Source: Ktedonobacterales bacterium (lineage in GTDB: Bacteria; Chloroflexota; Ktedonobacteria; Ktedonobacterales; JACDGC01). Taken from it: a stretch of 13,761 nucleotides of DNA. The notes beneath the pieces were generated by a model. That model was not told the DNA's origin, made no database searches, and saw only the letters and a program-made list of their open reading frames with translations. The translations under genes and the position numbers were made by a program. Where the stretch lies: positions 1 to 13,761 of the forward strand of contig JACDGC010000036.1 in the NCBI GenBank assembly GCA_013815535.1. Direction: 5' to 3'. This document shows positions 1 through 8,739 of the stretch, piece after piece. Each line of letters opens with the position of its first letter. Within the stretch, counting starts at the first letter, position 1.

Positions 1-143
1 CTACCCTTGGGGGTTGCAACGGACTATGCGAAAGCTGCACGAGCATCAACCGTTTGGTGAAGCGTGCATACTTAGAGAAGAAGTTTCTTTTTCACCGATC
101 CATTTCAAGCAAGGCTCGCGTGCAAGGAAGTAGGTGAAATCTC

Positions 144-3100
144 ATGATGTCTGCCTCAATCAACCATGATTTTTCTCAGGAAACAGTGCAGCGACTGTGC
201 ACATTAGATGCTATCTCTGAGGTGGTCTTGCGGCACCCGCTGCAACATATATTGATTCAACAAGTGATCAGCGTGATCCAAGGCAACTTAGGCGTTGATA
301 ACGTGACGATGCTTTTACCCACGCCCGATGGCCAGCATCTTATCATCCACACTACCCCCGGCCCAGACATTGTTGACCAAGAGCAGGTGGTGCCCATCGG
401 CGAGGGCATCGCAGGGGAGATCATGGCCACTGGCAAAAAGCTGGTGGTGGATGACCTGGCGCAGAAGAGCGCGTGCCATCTGCGGGCACCTGAGCACATG
501 CGCTCGTTGCTTGGTGTGCCACTGAGGGTGGAAGAGCGCATCATCGGCGTCCTGCATGTGAGCACCATCGCCTATCGACATTTCAGCGCAGCGGATTGCC
601 ACCTCTTGCAACTGATCGCTGATCGCATTTCACTGGCACTGGAACGCGCGCACGCTGACGAGGCGGTTCAATTAGCGCGCGCACAAGCAGCAACCCATGC
701 GGCGCAACTCAAAGCCATCTTTGAATCGATCACCGATGGCATCGTCGTCTATGATAACATTGGCCGTGTGATCCAAGTCAATCAAGCGGCCCATGCGATT
801 TTCGCCGAGGATAAACACTACACCCAACAGACACTCGCCGAACGGGGATCTCGCTTTGCCCTGACGGATGAATATGATCGCCCACTTTCCCCTGAAGAAT
901 GGCCCATCACGCGCATCTTGCAAGGCGAGGTGATTCCACAAGATGCCCCCATGGATGTGGTTGCGCATCCCACAGAAGCGCGCAGCATCCAACTGAGCTG
1001 CACAGGGGCCCCGCTGCGCGATGACCAAGGGAACATTACCGGCGGCGTGGTCATCTGGCGCGATGTGACCGAACGACGACGGTTAGAACGGCACACGCAT
1101 GCATCATTACAATCGCTCATGCAAATCGCGCAATTACTGATTCCATATGATTTTCAAGGGTTGACCGAAACAACCGATCTTCCCATGTTTAACCACTTAA
1201 TGGAGTTGATTCATCAGCTCATGGGGTCTTTTTGTGTGTCATTGCTGAGCATCGAGGAAACCACGCAGCAAGTGCATTTGCTGGTCACCTATGGCATGCC
1301 TGCATCCGCACAGGCGTATTGGTGGGAACAGCGCGAAGGCATCACGTTGGGCACGCTCTTTGGCGAGGAAATCGCAGCGCAACTGCTGAACGACACCCCG
1401 ATCATCCTCGACATGCAGCGCTTTCCTTTTAGCGAACGTCCAAATCCCTATGGTGCCACCCACTTCCTGACCACAGCGTTGATGAGCGGCGGACAGATCT
1501 ATGGGATGCTCGTGCTGGCGGTGAATGACGCCGACCATATTGTTTCAACCACAGACGTGCAATTGGTGAATGCCATTGGGCATCTGCTCTCACTGGCGCT
1601 CGAACGTCGGCAGAGGAATTTGCACCATGAGCAAACAACAGTCGCCTTGCGAGATGCCCACGCCGAAAATGAGCGGGTGCAAGAGGCGACTCGTCTCAAA
1701 AGTGAATTCCTGGCGAATATGTCGCATGAATTGCGCACCCCGCTCAATGGGATCATTGGTTTCACGGAACTCCTCACCGATACAACATTTGGGGTGACCG
1801 ATCCCGAACATATGGAATATCTGGGCGACATCTTGACGAGCGCACGGCATCTCTTACATTTGATCAATGATATCCTTGATCTGGCCAAGATTGAGGCGGG
1901 GAAGACGGTGTTTACGCCCGAAGCGGGGAACATGACCGACATATTGAATACCATCCAAACATCCCTCCAGCCACTCATCACCAAAAAGCAGTTGCGCTTT
2001 GCACTGACCATCGATCCCACCGTGACGGACATCTATCTCGATATCGCCAAGTTGAAGCAAATCTTCTTGAACTTCCTCTCGAACGCCATCAAGTTTACCC
2101 CAGAGAAAGGTCTGGTGAAGGTGCATGTGCGTGCCGCTGGGCCGAATGCCTTCATCGGCGAGATTAGCGACACGGGGATTGGGATTCGCGCCGACGAGAT
2201 TCCCCAGTTGTTTACAGCGTTTCAGCAATTGAGCAGCGGCATCGCGAAACAGCACCAGGGCACCGGGCTCGGATTGGCCCTGACGAAACATCTGGTCGAA
2301 GCCCAAGGCGGGCAGATTAGCGTGCAGAGTGTGCCGGGGCAAGGAAGCACCTTCACGTTTTCGATGCCGCGCCGATGGCCAAGTGACCAGGCGGAAAATC
2401 CGCCTCGCCCTGAAGGGGGCCATGCTAAAGCAATCGTGCATGTGCTTGTCGTGGATGACAATCAAGAAGACCAACAATGTCTGATGCGGTGGCTGCGCAA
2501 GGCTGGGTATGCGGTAACCTGTGTCAGCAACGGCAGTGCTGCCATTGAGGCCTGTCAGCGACAACACTTTGCAGCGCTGATCCTCGACATGGTTTTGCCC
2601 GACATCCATGGTCATGAAGTGTTACGTACCATACGGGCTTTGACGGGCTATGCTGATGTCCCTGTGATTGTCGTAACGATGATTCCAGACAAATCCATTG
2701 GCCTTGTGAGCCCCGTGCAGGACATTTTGATCAAACCCACGCATCACGATGAATTGGTGCAAGCCATCCATCGCACGGGGCTCCTTCCCCAGCAAGGCAA
2801 GGTGCTGGTGATCGATGATAGCCCCTCGATTCGGAAGTTATTGGAAGTGTCTTTGACACGCGAGGGCTTTCAAGCGATTTGCTGCGATGATGGTCACAGT
2901 GGGCTGGCAGCATTGAAGGAAATGACACCGGATCTGATCGTCTTGGATTTGCTCATGCCCAAGATCAATGGCTGGGAAGTCTTAGTCTCGGTGCGGGCCA
3001 AGCCAGCGACGCGCGATGTTCCCGTCATCATTTGGACCAGCGCGGAGCTGAGCCAAGCGGATCACGACCGCCTCCGCCAAGATGCACAGTCGGTCGTGAT

Positions 3101-3170
3101 GAAGGGAATAGTGAAAACAAGCGATATTACTCAGATGATTCACCACTACATTGCTAACCCTAAGGCATAG
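144..3170 (+). CDS. Hybrid sensor histidine kinase, GAF-PAS-GAF-HisKA-HATPase-REC-REC
   Basis: A 1008-residue hybrid kinase that would autophosphorylate on histidine and pass phosphate to its own receivers. Order: GAF (about 25-170), PAS (186-313, ending in the usual DVTERRRLE linker), second GAF (347-487), HisKA with SHELRTPLN and His528, HATPase with N-box Asn647, G1 DTGIG from Asp676 and G2 GTGLGL from Gly706, then two receivers. Receiver 1 has Asp771/772, phospho-Asp815 and Lys864; receiver 2 has Asp891/892, phospho-Asp935 and Lys987, so both look competent. There are no signal peptide or membrane segments, so it should be cytosolic and sense a soluble ligand or redox cue through GAF/PAS. 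AGGTGA at 132-137 serves ATG 144 or ATG 147. No response regulator or output gene is adjacent, so the second receiver may act on a distant partner. Family is certain; signal and target are unknown. Confidence 0.95.
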   Translation: MMSASINHDFSQETVQRLCTLDAISEVVLRHPLQHILIQQVISVIQGNLGVDNVTMLLPTPDGQHLIIHTTPGPDIVDQEQVVPIGEGIAGEIMATGKKLVVDDLAQKSACHLRAPEHMRSLLGVPLRVEERIIGVLHVSTIAYRHFSAADCHLLQLIADRISLALERAHADEAVQLARAQAATHAAQLKAIFESITDGIVVYDNIGRVIQVNQAAHAIFAEDKHYTQQTLAERGSRFALTDEYDRPLSPEEWPITRILQGEVIPQDAPMDVVAHPTEARSIQLSCTGAPLRDDQGNITGGVVIWRDVTERRRLERHTHASLQSLMQIAQLLIPYDFQGLTETTDLPMFNHLMELIHQLMGSFCVSLLSIEETTQQVHLLVTYGMPASAQAYWWEQREGITLGTLFGEEIAAQLLNDTPIILDMQRFPFSERPNPYGATHFLTTALMSGGQIYGMLVLAVNDADHIVSTTDVQLVNAIGHLLSLALERRQRNLHHEQTTVALRDAHAENERVQEATRLKSEFLANMSHELRTPLNGIIGFTELLTDTTFGVTDPEHMEYLGDILTSARHLLHLINDILDLAKIEAGKTVFTPEAGNMTDILNTIQTSLQPLITKKQLRFALTIDPTVTDIYLDIAKLKQIFLNFLSNAIKFTPEKGLVKVHVRAAGPNAFIGEISDTGIGIRADEIPQLFTAFQQLSSGIAKQHQGTGLGLALTKHLVEAQGGQISVQSVPGQGSTFTFSMPRRWPSDQAENPPRPEGGHAKAIVHVLVVDDNQEDQQCLMRWLRKAGYAVTCVSNGSAAIEACQRQHFAALILDMVLPDIHGHEVLRTIRALTGYADVPVIVVTMIPDKSIGLVSPVQDILIKPTHHDELVQAIHRTGLLPQQGKVLVIDDSPSIRKLLEVSLTREGFQAICCDDGHSGLAALKEMTPDLIVLDLLMPKINGWEVLVSVRAKPATRDVPVIIWTSAELSQADHDRLRQDAQSVVMKGIVKTSDITQMIHHYIANPKA

Positions 3171-3327
3171 ATTCCCAGGGGTCGTCTACCTGATGGGAAC
3201 GAAGAAGCCTTGCAGAGCGTGAAGCAGCGCGCGATGTAAGGTGTGCCGGAAGAAGGAAAACTCGGCAGCATGGTAAGATTGGCTGGGGATAGTCCCAAAA
3301 ACACGGGCATCTGGGTCTTCACTATGG

Positions 3328-3369
3328 GGGGATTGCGGCCCATCTGCGCTCCTTTGGGCCGCAATCCCC
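3328..3369. terminator. Perfect 14-bp hairpin between convergent genes
   Basis: GGGGATTGCGGCCC (3328-3341) is followed by a 14-base loop and its exact complement GGGCCGCAATCCCC (3356-3369). The stem extends two more pairs if one G-T wobble is allowed (3326-3371). It lies between the ends of the kinase gene (plus) and the RidA gene (minus), so it could end transcription from both sides. Neither strand has a T-run after the stem, so it is not a classical intrinsic terminator. A REP-like or mRNA-stabilising hairpin is possible. Confidence 0.6.
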
Positions 3370-3401
3370 TCGTGATTTGTGGGCACACCTCGTGAAAGGT
3401 G

Positions 3402-3782
3402 TTAGGCTTCTGCGATGACCGCAATGGAGATCTTCATCCCCTGCGGGTGAATGGGTAACTTCGCACCTTGACGGGCGGGGGGATCGGTGGGAAACCAGCG
3501 CCCCCATTCTTCATTCATCCCGCCAAAATCACTTTCCTCACCCAGAATAAACGTGGCGCTCACGACCTGAGCGAGCGAGCTGCCAGCCTCCGTAAGAATC
3601 GCCTCAATGTTGCGCAGACATTGGCGCGTTTGCTCTTGAATCGATTCCCCCACCTTGGCTCCTGTGACAGGATCGAAGGGCCCTTGGCCAGAGACAAAAA
3701 TAAATCCCCCTGCTTCCACGGCTTGGCTATAGCCAGCGAGTGACTTGGGGGCGTTGTTCGTTTGGATGATCCGTTTGGGCAA
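3402..3782 (-). CDS. RidA/YjgF/UK114-family protein (enamine/imine deaminase-like)
   Basis: A 126-residue protein, the usual length of the family. RidA proteins are small trimeric enzymes that hydrolyse reactive 2-aminoacrylate and related imines made by PLP enzymes. Visible family features are NAPKSLAGYSQAV near the start (Tyr18), the VSGQGPFDPVTG segment and PPAR with Arg104, which matches the substrate-carboxylate arginine (Arg105) of E. coli RidA. An ungapped alignment of the C-terminus puts Ser119 where E. coli has Glu120 and Ala121 where it has Glu122, so the water-activating glutamate appears absent. It may belong to another Rid subgroup or have altered activity. The start is TTG, chosen because a strong Shine-Dalgarno sequence lies just upstream and no ATG is available. 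It is a single gene, divergent from the XRE regulator at 4039. Confidence 0.9.
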   Translation of the reverse strand: MPKRIIQTNNAPKSLAGYSQAVEAGGFIFVSGQGPFDPVTGAKVGESIQEQTRQCLRNIEAILTEAGSSLAQVVSATFILGEESDFGGMNEEWGRWFPTDPPARQGAKLPIHPQGMKISIAVIAEA

Positions 3783-3785
3783 TTG

Positions 3786-3792
3786 CTCCTCC
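3786..3792 (-). promoter_or_regulatory. Shine-Dalgarno site fixing the TTG start of the RidA gene
   Basis: On the minus strand GGAGGAG ends three bases before TTG 3782 (five bases from the GGAGG core). It is the only good ribosome binding site near the conserved N-terminus and supports the TTG start. Confidence 0.75.
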
Positions 3793-3998
3793 AGAGGTGC
3801 TGATAGAAAGCACAGGTATGATGCTCTCGTCTATCTATACGATACAGAAAAGAGTTACACGTGTGCATTTGGCCATTGAACCTTCATTCTGCCAGCCATG
3901 GATACATGCCAACACGACAGCGCCACCGTGTGCAGGTGGTGTGGCTGATCAGAGCGCGTCAAATGATGGCGAAATGTACGCTAAGGGCATGGGCATGT

Positions 3999-4016
3999 TA
4001 TAGTGGTGCCACTCTA
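3999..4016. promoter_or_regulatory. Candidate operator/-10 dyad upstream of the XRE-STAND regulator
   Basis: TATAGTGGTGCCACTCTA is an 18-base imperfect inverted repeat with an exact AGTGG-TG-CCACT core. Its left end, TATAGT (3999-4004), resembles a sigma-70 -10 box, although no good -35 box is seen. It lies 22 bases before ATG 4039 of a gene with an N-terminal XRE helix-turn-helix. XRE dimers often bind dyads overlapping their own promoter, so autoregulation is a reasonable inference. Confidence 0.4.
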
Positions 4017-4038
4017 GGACGGCGTGAAAGGGGAGATG

Positions 4039-6594
4039 ATGAGCGTTCATATTCCTCAATCTTTTGCTACGCTACTCAAAGCCAGTCGGATTTCCGCTGG
4101 GCTCACCCAAGATGAGTTGGCGCTCTATGCCGGGATTAGCATACGCACAGTCAGTGATTTAGAACGTGGACTCATCCGATACCCCCACGCTGACACAGTT
4201 GCGCGCCTCGCCGATGCGTTGCGACTCGCCCCCCCAGATCGTGCACGCTTGTCGTCGTCGGCACAACGCCCCCCCGTGGTGCGCTTTCGCCCTTTGACGC
4301 CCATAACGCCCCTTCCACTTATCGGACGCGCGACGGAGTTGGAACGACTGCGGGCGTTAGCCTTGCGCCCCGATGTTCGCTTATTGACGCTGCTCGGTCC
4401 AGCAGGCGTGGGGAAAACACGCCTCGCCTATGAACTCGCCATGCTGGCGGAGGCCGCTTTTCCCGACGGGGTCGCGTTCGTCACGCTCGATCACCTCACG
4501 CAATCGCCGTTGGTTGTGACCGAGATCGCCCAGCAACTTGGCATTCATGAGATGGGGCATCAGCCAATTGCCATGACATTGGCCGAGGCATTGAGCGCCG
4601 TCGAAGCCCTCTTGGTGTTGGATAACTTCGAGCAAGTGACGGAGGCTGCCGACAGCATCCTCGCGCTCTTGGCACGCTGTCCCAAACTCACCGTGCTGGT
4701 GACGAGCCGCTTTGCGCTCAATATTGCAGGTGAGCACCAATTCCGCCTCACACCGCTCGCCGTGCCCCCAGCGGCGGAAACCGATGCCGTGACCATTCCG
4801 CAATTCGCTGCTGTCGCGCTCTTTTGTGCCTGCCTTCAGGTGGCTCAGCCATCTCCCCAGGACCTCGTCACCATTGGGCAGATCTGTCGCGCTGTTGACG
4901 GGTTGCCGCTCGGCATTCGCCTGGTCGCCAGCCTCGTGCCACGCTATTCCTTGGCGGAACTCCTCACACGTTCGCTGGCCACCACTGAGCCCATTGTGAG
5001 CGATTTAGACGATCTTCCCGAGCGACAAGGAAGCGTGATGCGTGCCATCACATGGAGCTATGACCTTTTGGCAACGCCCCTCCAACGCGCTTTTCAGTGC
5101 CTGAGTGTTTGCGTGGGGGGGGCCACACGCGCCGCCGCCGCCGCGCTGGTTGATCTTCCGCCAGCGGAAGAGCTAGCGCTATTCGATGCGCTCGTCAGCA
5201 GCAGCCTCATCAGCTTTTCAGACGAGCCCCCCCAGCCACGCTACCGCATGTTGACAACGATGCGCGCCTTTGCTCAACGTGCGCTCGCAGCCACCGCCGA
5301 GGCAGAGGCTGTCGCCGCCAGGCACGCGCACTATTTCACCAACTTCGTCATCCAGATGGGGCTGGTGATGAATTCCCCAGAACAGCCACGCGCCCTGGCC
5401 CAACTCCTTGCAGACCACGACAACATCCGAGCGGCACTGGCGTGGGCAGCGGAGCACGACGCAGCTGGCGACGGCCTGCGCATGATCAGCATTCTCTGGC
5501 GTTTCTGGCACATCAATGGTTTCCTCACCGAGGGCCGCAGGTGGTCGGAACGCATGCTGGCTGCCAGTGGCGGTGCGGAACCATCCCTGGTTGGGGGGCA
5601 AGCCTATTATGGTGCGGCTATCTTAGCGAATGAGCAAGGCGACTATGCGACTGCGAAGGTGCTGGCTGACGCGGCCCTGGCCATCTTTCGACCACTCGAC
5701 TATGCCCTTGGGATTGCGGCAGTGGCAAACCTCGCAGGCAGCATTGCCCGCTACGCGGGTGACTTCTCGCAAGCAGCGGCACATTTCACCGAAGCCCAAA
5801 GCATCTATGAGACGCTCAGCAACCGCGCGGGTATCGCCTTGACGTTGAATAATCTGGGGACGGTTGCCATCGAGCGCGGTGAATATGGCCAGGCGCAGCA
5901 CTATTTCGAACGCAGCCTAGCGATCAAGCGCGAGGGAACCGATCCGCGTGCCATCGCCCTCACGCTCAACAATCTCGGAGACGCGTTACAATATCAGAGC
6001 GATTATGCGGCGGCGGAAGCTTGCTACCGCGAGAGTGAGGCACTCTTCGAAACGATTGCTGATCGCCAAGGAATGAGCATGACCCTGATGAATCGCAGCG
6101 ATTTGGCGCGTTACACCTTTCACCTGACCGAAGCGCTCGAAGGCTATGACCGGGCTCGCATTGCATTGGAAGAAATGGGCGACCGGCAAGGCATGGCGCT
6201 CATCCAACTCAAACGTGCCCAAGCGCTGCTCGCCATGGGAGATTTCGGCGCAGCCTTGCACGCGCTTCGCCAGAGCTTGCACAGCTACGAGTCCGAGCAG
6301 AACGCCACTCAGCTCGCCCGCTGTTTCGATGTGCTCGCCATGGCGCGCGCGGCGGAGGGCGATCACCCAACCGCCGTGCAACTTTTGGCGCTGGCCGAGC
6401 AATTGCGGCGCAACGCTGGCACGCTGCTCATCCCGGCGGAGCGCGCCAGCGTATCCCATTGGATTGCCGAACTGCAACTCAGTCTTGGCGATGCGGCGTA
6501 TCTGCGCCATTGGCAGACGGGCATGCTCCTGGATGTGCCACTGCTCGTGGCGACGACCCTCGCAACCCTGCCAAGCGACTCAAACGCCTTGTGA
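4039..6594 (+). CDS. XRE-family STAND regulator: HTH-NB-ARC-winged helix-TPR
   Basis: An 851-residue regulator. It has an N-terminal XRE helix-turn-helix (about 8-62, with LTQDELALYAGISIRTVSDLERG), an NB-ARC-type NTPase with P-loop GPAGVGKT (120-127), Walker B LLVLDNFEQ (Asp195) and a TSR sensor, a winged-helix region ending near YRMLTTMRAFAQRAL, and about seven 40-residue TPR-like repeats from ~515 to ~820, two of them sharing ALTLNNLG. STAND ATPases switch from ADP-bound off to ATP-bound oligomeric on when the C-terminal sensor binds a ligand; here the output should be DNA binding. The frame opens at GTG 4024, but AGGGG at 4029-4033 fits ATG 4039 best (five bases); ATG 4036 is also possible. 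The 3' end overlaps the next gene tail to tail. The gene carries a G8 run at 5115-5122 and several C7 runs without losing frame. Confidence 0.9.
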   Translation: MSVHIPQSFATLLKASRISAGLTQDELALYAGISIRTVSDLERGLIRYPHADTVARLADALRLAPPDRARLSSSAQRPPVVRFRPLTPITPLPLIGRATELERLRALALRPDVRLLTLLGPAGVGKTRLAYELAMLAEAAFPDGVAFVTLDHLTQSPLVVTEIAQQLGIHEMGHQPIAMTLAEALSAVEALLVLDNFEQVTEAADSILALLARCPKLTVLVTSRFALNIAGEHQFRLTPLAVPPAAETDAVTIPQFAAVALFCACLQVAQPSPQDLVTIGQICRAVDGLPLGIRLVASLVPRYSLAELLTRSLATTEPIVSDLDDLPERQGSVMRAITWSYDLLATPLQRAFQCLSVCVGGATRAAAAALVDLPPAEELALFDALVSSSLISFSDEPPQPRYRMLTTMRAFAQRALAATAEAEAVAARHAHYFTNFVIQMGLVMNSPEQPRALAQLLADHDNIRAALAWAAEHDAAGDGLRMISILWRFWHINGFLTEGRRWSERMLAASGGAEPSLVGGQAYYGAAILANEQGDYATAKVLADAALAIFRPLDYALGIAAVANLAGSIARYAGDFSQAAAHFTEAQSIYETLSNRAGIALTLNNLGTVAIERGEYGQAQHYFERSLAIKREGTDPRAIALTLNNLGDALQYQSDYAAAEACYRESEALFETIADRQGMSMTLMNRSDLARYTFHLTEALEGYDRARIALEEMGDRQGMALIQLKRAQALLAMGDFGAALHALRQSLHSYESEQNATQLARCFDVLAMARAAEGDHPTAVQLLALAEQLRRNAGTLLIPAERASVSHWIAELQLSLGDAAYLRHWQTGMLLDVPLLVATTLATLPSDSNAL

Positions 6595-7872
6595 CGCGGG
6601 GCAGCCAGCACCAAACCAGCGAAACACGCGCAGCATCATAAACATGGGGATATCCTGCCCCTGATTCGCCACGCCATTGATCAATCCCTGACCGCGCAGC
6701 GTTTCCAAGGCCCCCAAGAGTTGACCATGCGACAACGACGGATGCAAAACGCTGGCATCTTCAACTGAAAACGCAGCATCCACATGACTGAGCGAATGAA
6801 AGACGCCACGCGCGACCGCATCCAAAGTTTGGTAGCTGGAGGAAATGCGCGCCCGCAACGTCTGCCCACTCGCTGGGAAGGAAAGGAAGTCGAGGCCGTC
6901 TGTCGCGGTGAGATAGGCATAGATCTCATGCAGTGCCAAGATGCGAGTTCGTGCCGCCACCAACTCCAACGCCAGCGGCAGCCCATCCAGGTGGCGGCAG
7001 ATCTTGATGAGTGAGGCAGATTGCGCGGGAGTCGCCTGAAAATCGGGTTTGCTCGCACGCATGTAATAGAGCAAGAGCGCCACCGCAGCAAACCGCTCGG
7101 CATCGGCGTCGGAGGGGAGATCCACTGGTGGCAGGTCCAGCGGGACAACCGCCCATTCTTGTTCGCCAGGAATGCCGAGTGGGGCACGGCTCGTCGCCAA
7201 TATCTTCACGCCAGGCGTTGTCGCTAAGAGCGTGGCGATGGCGGCACCCCCTCCCTCCATGCCGTCGCAGACCAACAAGACATCACGCCCACGCAGCATC
7301 GCCTGAAGGCGCGCAGTTGCGTGGTGTGGGGGGCAATCTGCCACGCCCAAGTGGCTGAGGATGGCGGTGGAGACTTCACTGGCGGCTCCCATTGCGATGA
7401 AGGCCACACCGTCAACGAAACGCTGACGCATCGTGTGCGCCACCTGAAGCGCGAGCCGCGTCTTGCCTACGCCAAGTGGCCCCGTCAAGGTGAGACAGCG
7501 CACAGTAGGCTTGCCTAAAAGATGCACTGCCGCTGCCTCGGCATGCTCGCGGCCAATGAGCGGGGTGAGCGGCAGGGGCAGAGGTGGAAGGCTGAGGTAA
7601 TCCGCCTCACGGGGCAGCGTTGCACCGTGGCGTAGCCGACGCACCGCCCCCAGAAAATGCGTGCGCTCGGCCCCTACGAGGTGCAGGGCATCGGCCAATG
7701 CCCGGACGGTGGAGCGCTGGGGGGCTGCATTGATCCCCCGTTCGATGTTGCTGATGGCTCGCACGCTCACATCCGCACACTCGGCAAGTTGCTCTTGGGT
7801 GAGGCCACGACGGACGCGCCATTGACGCAACAACACCGCGATCAGCGGCAGAGCAGGCGGCAACGGCACCAT
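6580..7872 (-). CDS. XRE-family NB-ARC regulator lacking the TPR sensor
   Basis: A 430-residue relative of the 4039-6594 protein on the opposite strand. It has XRE helix-turn-helix (about 12-66, with LTQEQLAECADVSVRAISNIERG), P-loop GPLGVGKT (131-138), a Walker B segment reading LLVCDGMEG (Asp203 kept, but not the usual LVLDNFE), an ATSR sensor and a winged-helix region. It stops just after MLRVFRWFG, which matches MLTTMRAFA in the partner, so the whole TPR part is missing. It could be a natural short form, a regulator needing a separate sensor, or the product of a rearrangement that placed the other gene against it. ATG 7872 is preceded by AAAGAGG at good spacing. Its last 15 bases lie inside the end of the convergent gene. 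Confidence 0.85.
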   Translation of the reverse strand: MVPLPPALPLIAVLLRQWRVRRGLTQEQLAECADVSVRAISNIERGINAAPQRSTVRALADALHLVGAERTHFLGAVRRLRHGATLPREADYLSLPPLPLPLTPLIGREHAEAAAVHLLGKPTVRCLTLTGPLGVGKTRLALQVAHTMRQRFVDGVAFIAMGAASEVSTAILSHLGVADCPPHHATARLQAMLRGRDVLLVCDGMEGGGAAIATLLATTPGVKILATSRAPLGIPGEQEWAVVPLDLPPVDLPSDADAERFAAVALLLYYMRASKPDFQATPAQSASLIKICRHLDGLPLALELVAARTRILALHEIYAYLTATDGLDFLSFPASGQTLRARISSSYQTLDAVARGVFHSLSHVDAAFSVEDASVLHPSLSHGQLLGALETLRGQGLINGVANQGQDIPMFMMLRVFRWFGAGCPASQGV

Positions 7873-7960
7873 CGGAAAACCTCTTTAACGCAAGCTGGTG
7901 AAGAACACGATGCGGTGATAGTTCATGCATACCCGACTTCAGCGCGCAATGCAAGCGATT

Positions 7961-7990
7961 TTGAGAGGAGATGGCAATTCTGTGGATAAT
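7961..7990 (+). promoter_or_regulatory. Sigma-70-type promoter for the lipoprotein gene
   Basis: TTGAGA (7961-7966) and GATAAT (7985-7990) each match the consensus at five of six positions, with an 18-base spacer. Transcription would start near 7997, giving a leader of about 100 bases before ATG 8100. It points away from the divergent XRE gene at 7872. Confidence 0.6.
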
Positions 7991-8099
7991 GTTGCTGATC
8001 TTTCGTGGTTGCGGGATGACGCATCAGGTATATCTGAACCTATGAGGGGCAAGAACGATGTTCCTCTCAGTTCATGTATTCCAACAATGAGGAGTTCAT

Positions 8100-8717
8100 A
8101 TGCAGAAACATCGGGATGCGCACCATCTCGTCCCCGTCAGTGTGCTCGCCGCCGTGCTGTGTTTTTTCACCGCCTGTGCAACAGGGGGCACATCGACTGG
8201 TAATTCGGGGGGGGGGACCCCGGCTACGACACCGCAACCCACGAAAGCCGTCAAAACCAAACCGCAAGGTCCCATCACGATCGACCTAGCCCTCTGCGAA
8301 CGCATCCTGAGTAAAACCGAAGCAGGGCAGATCACGAAAACCACCATCACGAACATCCATGTGATCACCGACAGCAGCGGTGGTGACGGCGGAGGCTCGT
8401 GTAATTATGAGACCGCACCCCTTAAAGCAGCGGTGTTCGTTGCTTTGTTTCCCGGAGGCGCGGCGGCCCTGCAAGGTGAGCAGACCCAGTTGCAAAACGA
8501 GCCGGATTTCAAGGGAAGCATCACGCCCATCAGTGGCTTGGGGGATGCGGCCATAGGCATTGTGAACCCTATCACAGCGGGTCTCATTCAGTATCATGTG
8601 TCAGTTGCGTATGGCACCCTCTTCATCGATTGTGTGTTGCCAAAGTCCTCCGTGGGTGATGCGGCTTCCATCGACCAACTCAAACAGGTCGCCCAGCTCG
8701 TCGTTGATCGCATCTGA
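8100..8717 (+). CDS. Putative secreted lipoprotein, DUF3558-like pattern
   Basis: A 205-residue protein with an N-terminal export signal: basic start, hydrophobic VPVSVLAAVLCFF, then TAC with Cys26 as the likely lipidated residue (the -3 position is Phe, not the usual Leu). A low-complexity Gly/Thr/Pro linker follows (about 27-58). The folded part holds Cys66, Cys101 in a CNY motif, the SGLGDAAIGI segment (145-154) and Cys178. A Cys near the domain start, a C-N/W-Y motif and a 'GLGDAA' stretch resemble the DUF3558-type lipoproteins of Gram-positive bacteria, but that link is by eye only. No enzymatic motif is visible. GAGGAG at 8089-8094 lies five bases before the ATG. A ten-G run within codons 36-39 makes the frame vulnerable to slippage. 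It appears to be a single-gene unit with its own promoter and a 3' hairpin. Confidence 0.8.
   Translation: MQKHRDAHHLVPVSVLAAVLCFFTACATGGTSTGNSGGGTPATTPQPTKAVKTKPQGPITIDLALCERILSKTEAGQITKTTITNIHVITDSSGGDGGGSCNYETAPLKAAVFVALFPGGAAALQGEQTQLQNEPDFKGSITPISGLGDAAIGIVNPITAGLIQYHVSVAYGTLFIDCVLPKSSVGDAASIDQLKQVAQLVVDRI
8207..8216 (+). repeat. Homopolymer G10 tract inside the lipoprotein gene
   Basis: Ten consecutive G, spanning the end of a Ser codon and three Gly codons in the linker just after the lipid anchor. Gain or loss of one base would put most of the mature protein out of frame. Confidence 0.9.
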
Positions 8718-8739
8718 CGGGTCTTGCCAGAAAGCGGGG

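Noticed and set aside
1..137. Two open frames running from the left edge, ending at TAG 131-133 and TGA 135-137, possibly the tail of an upstream gene.
   Set aside because: Neither translation (one has a Cys-rich CNGLCESC) shows a recognisable family, and both are too short to tell from chance.
1854..2615. 253-codon minus-strand frame inside the histidine kinase gene.
   Set aside because: Entirely antisense to the conserved HATPase and receiver domains; no motif and no start signal.
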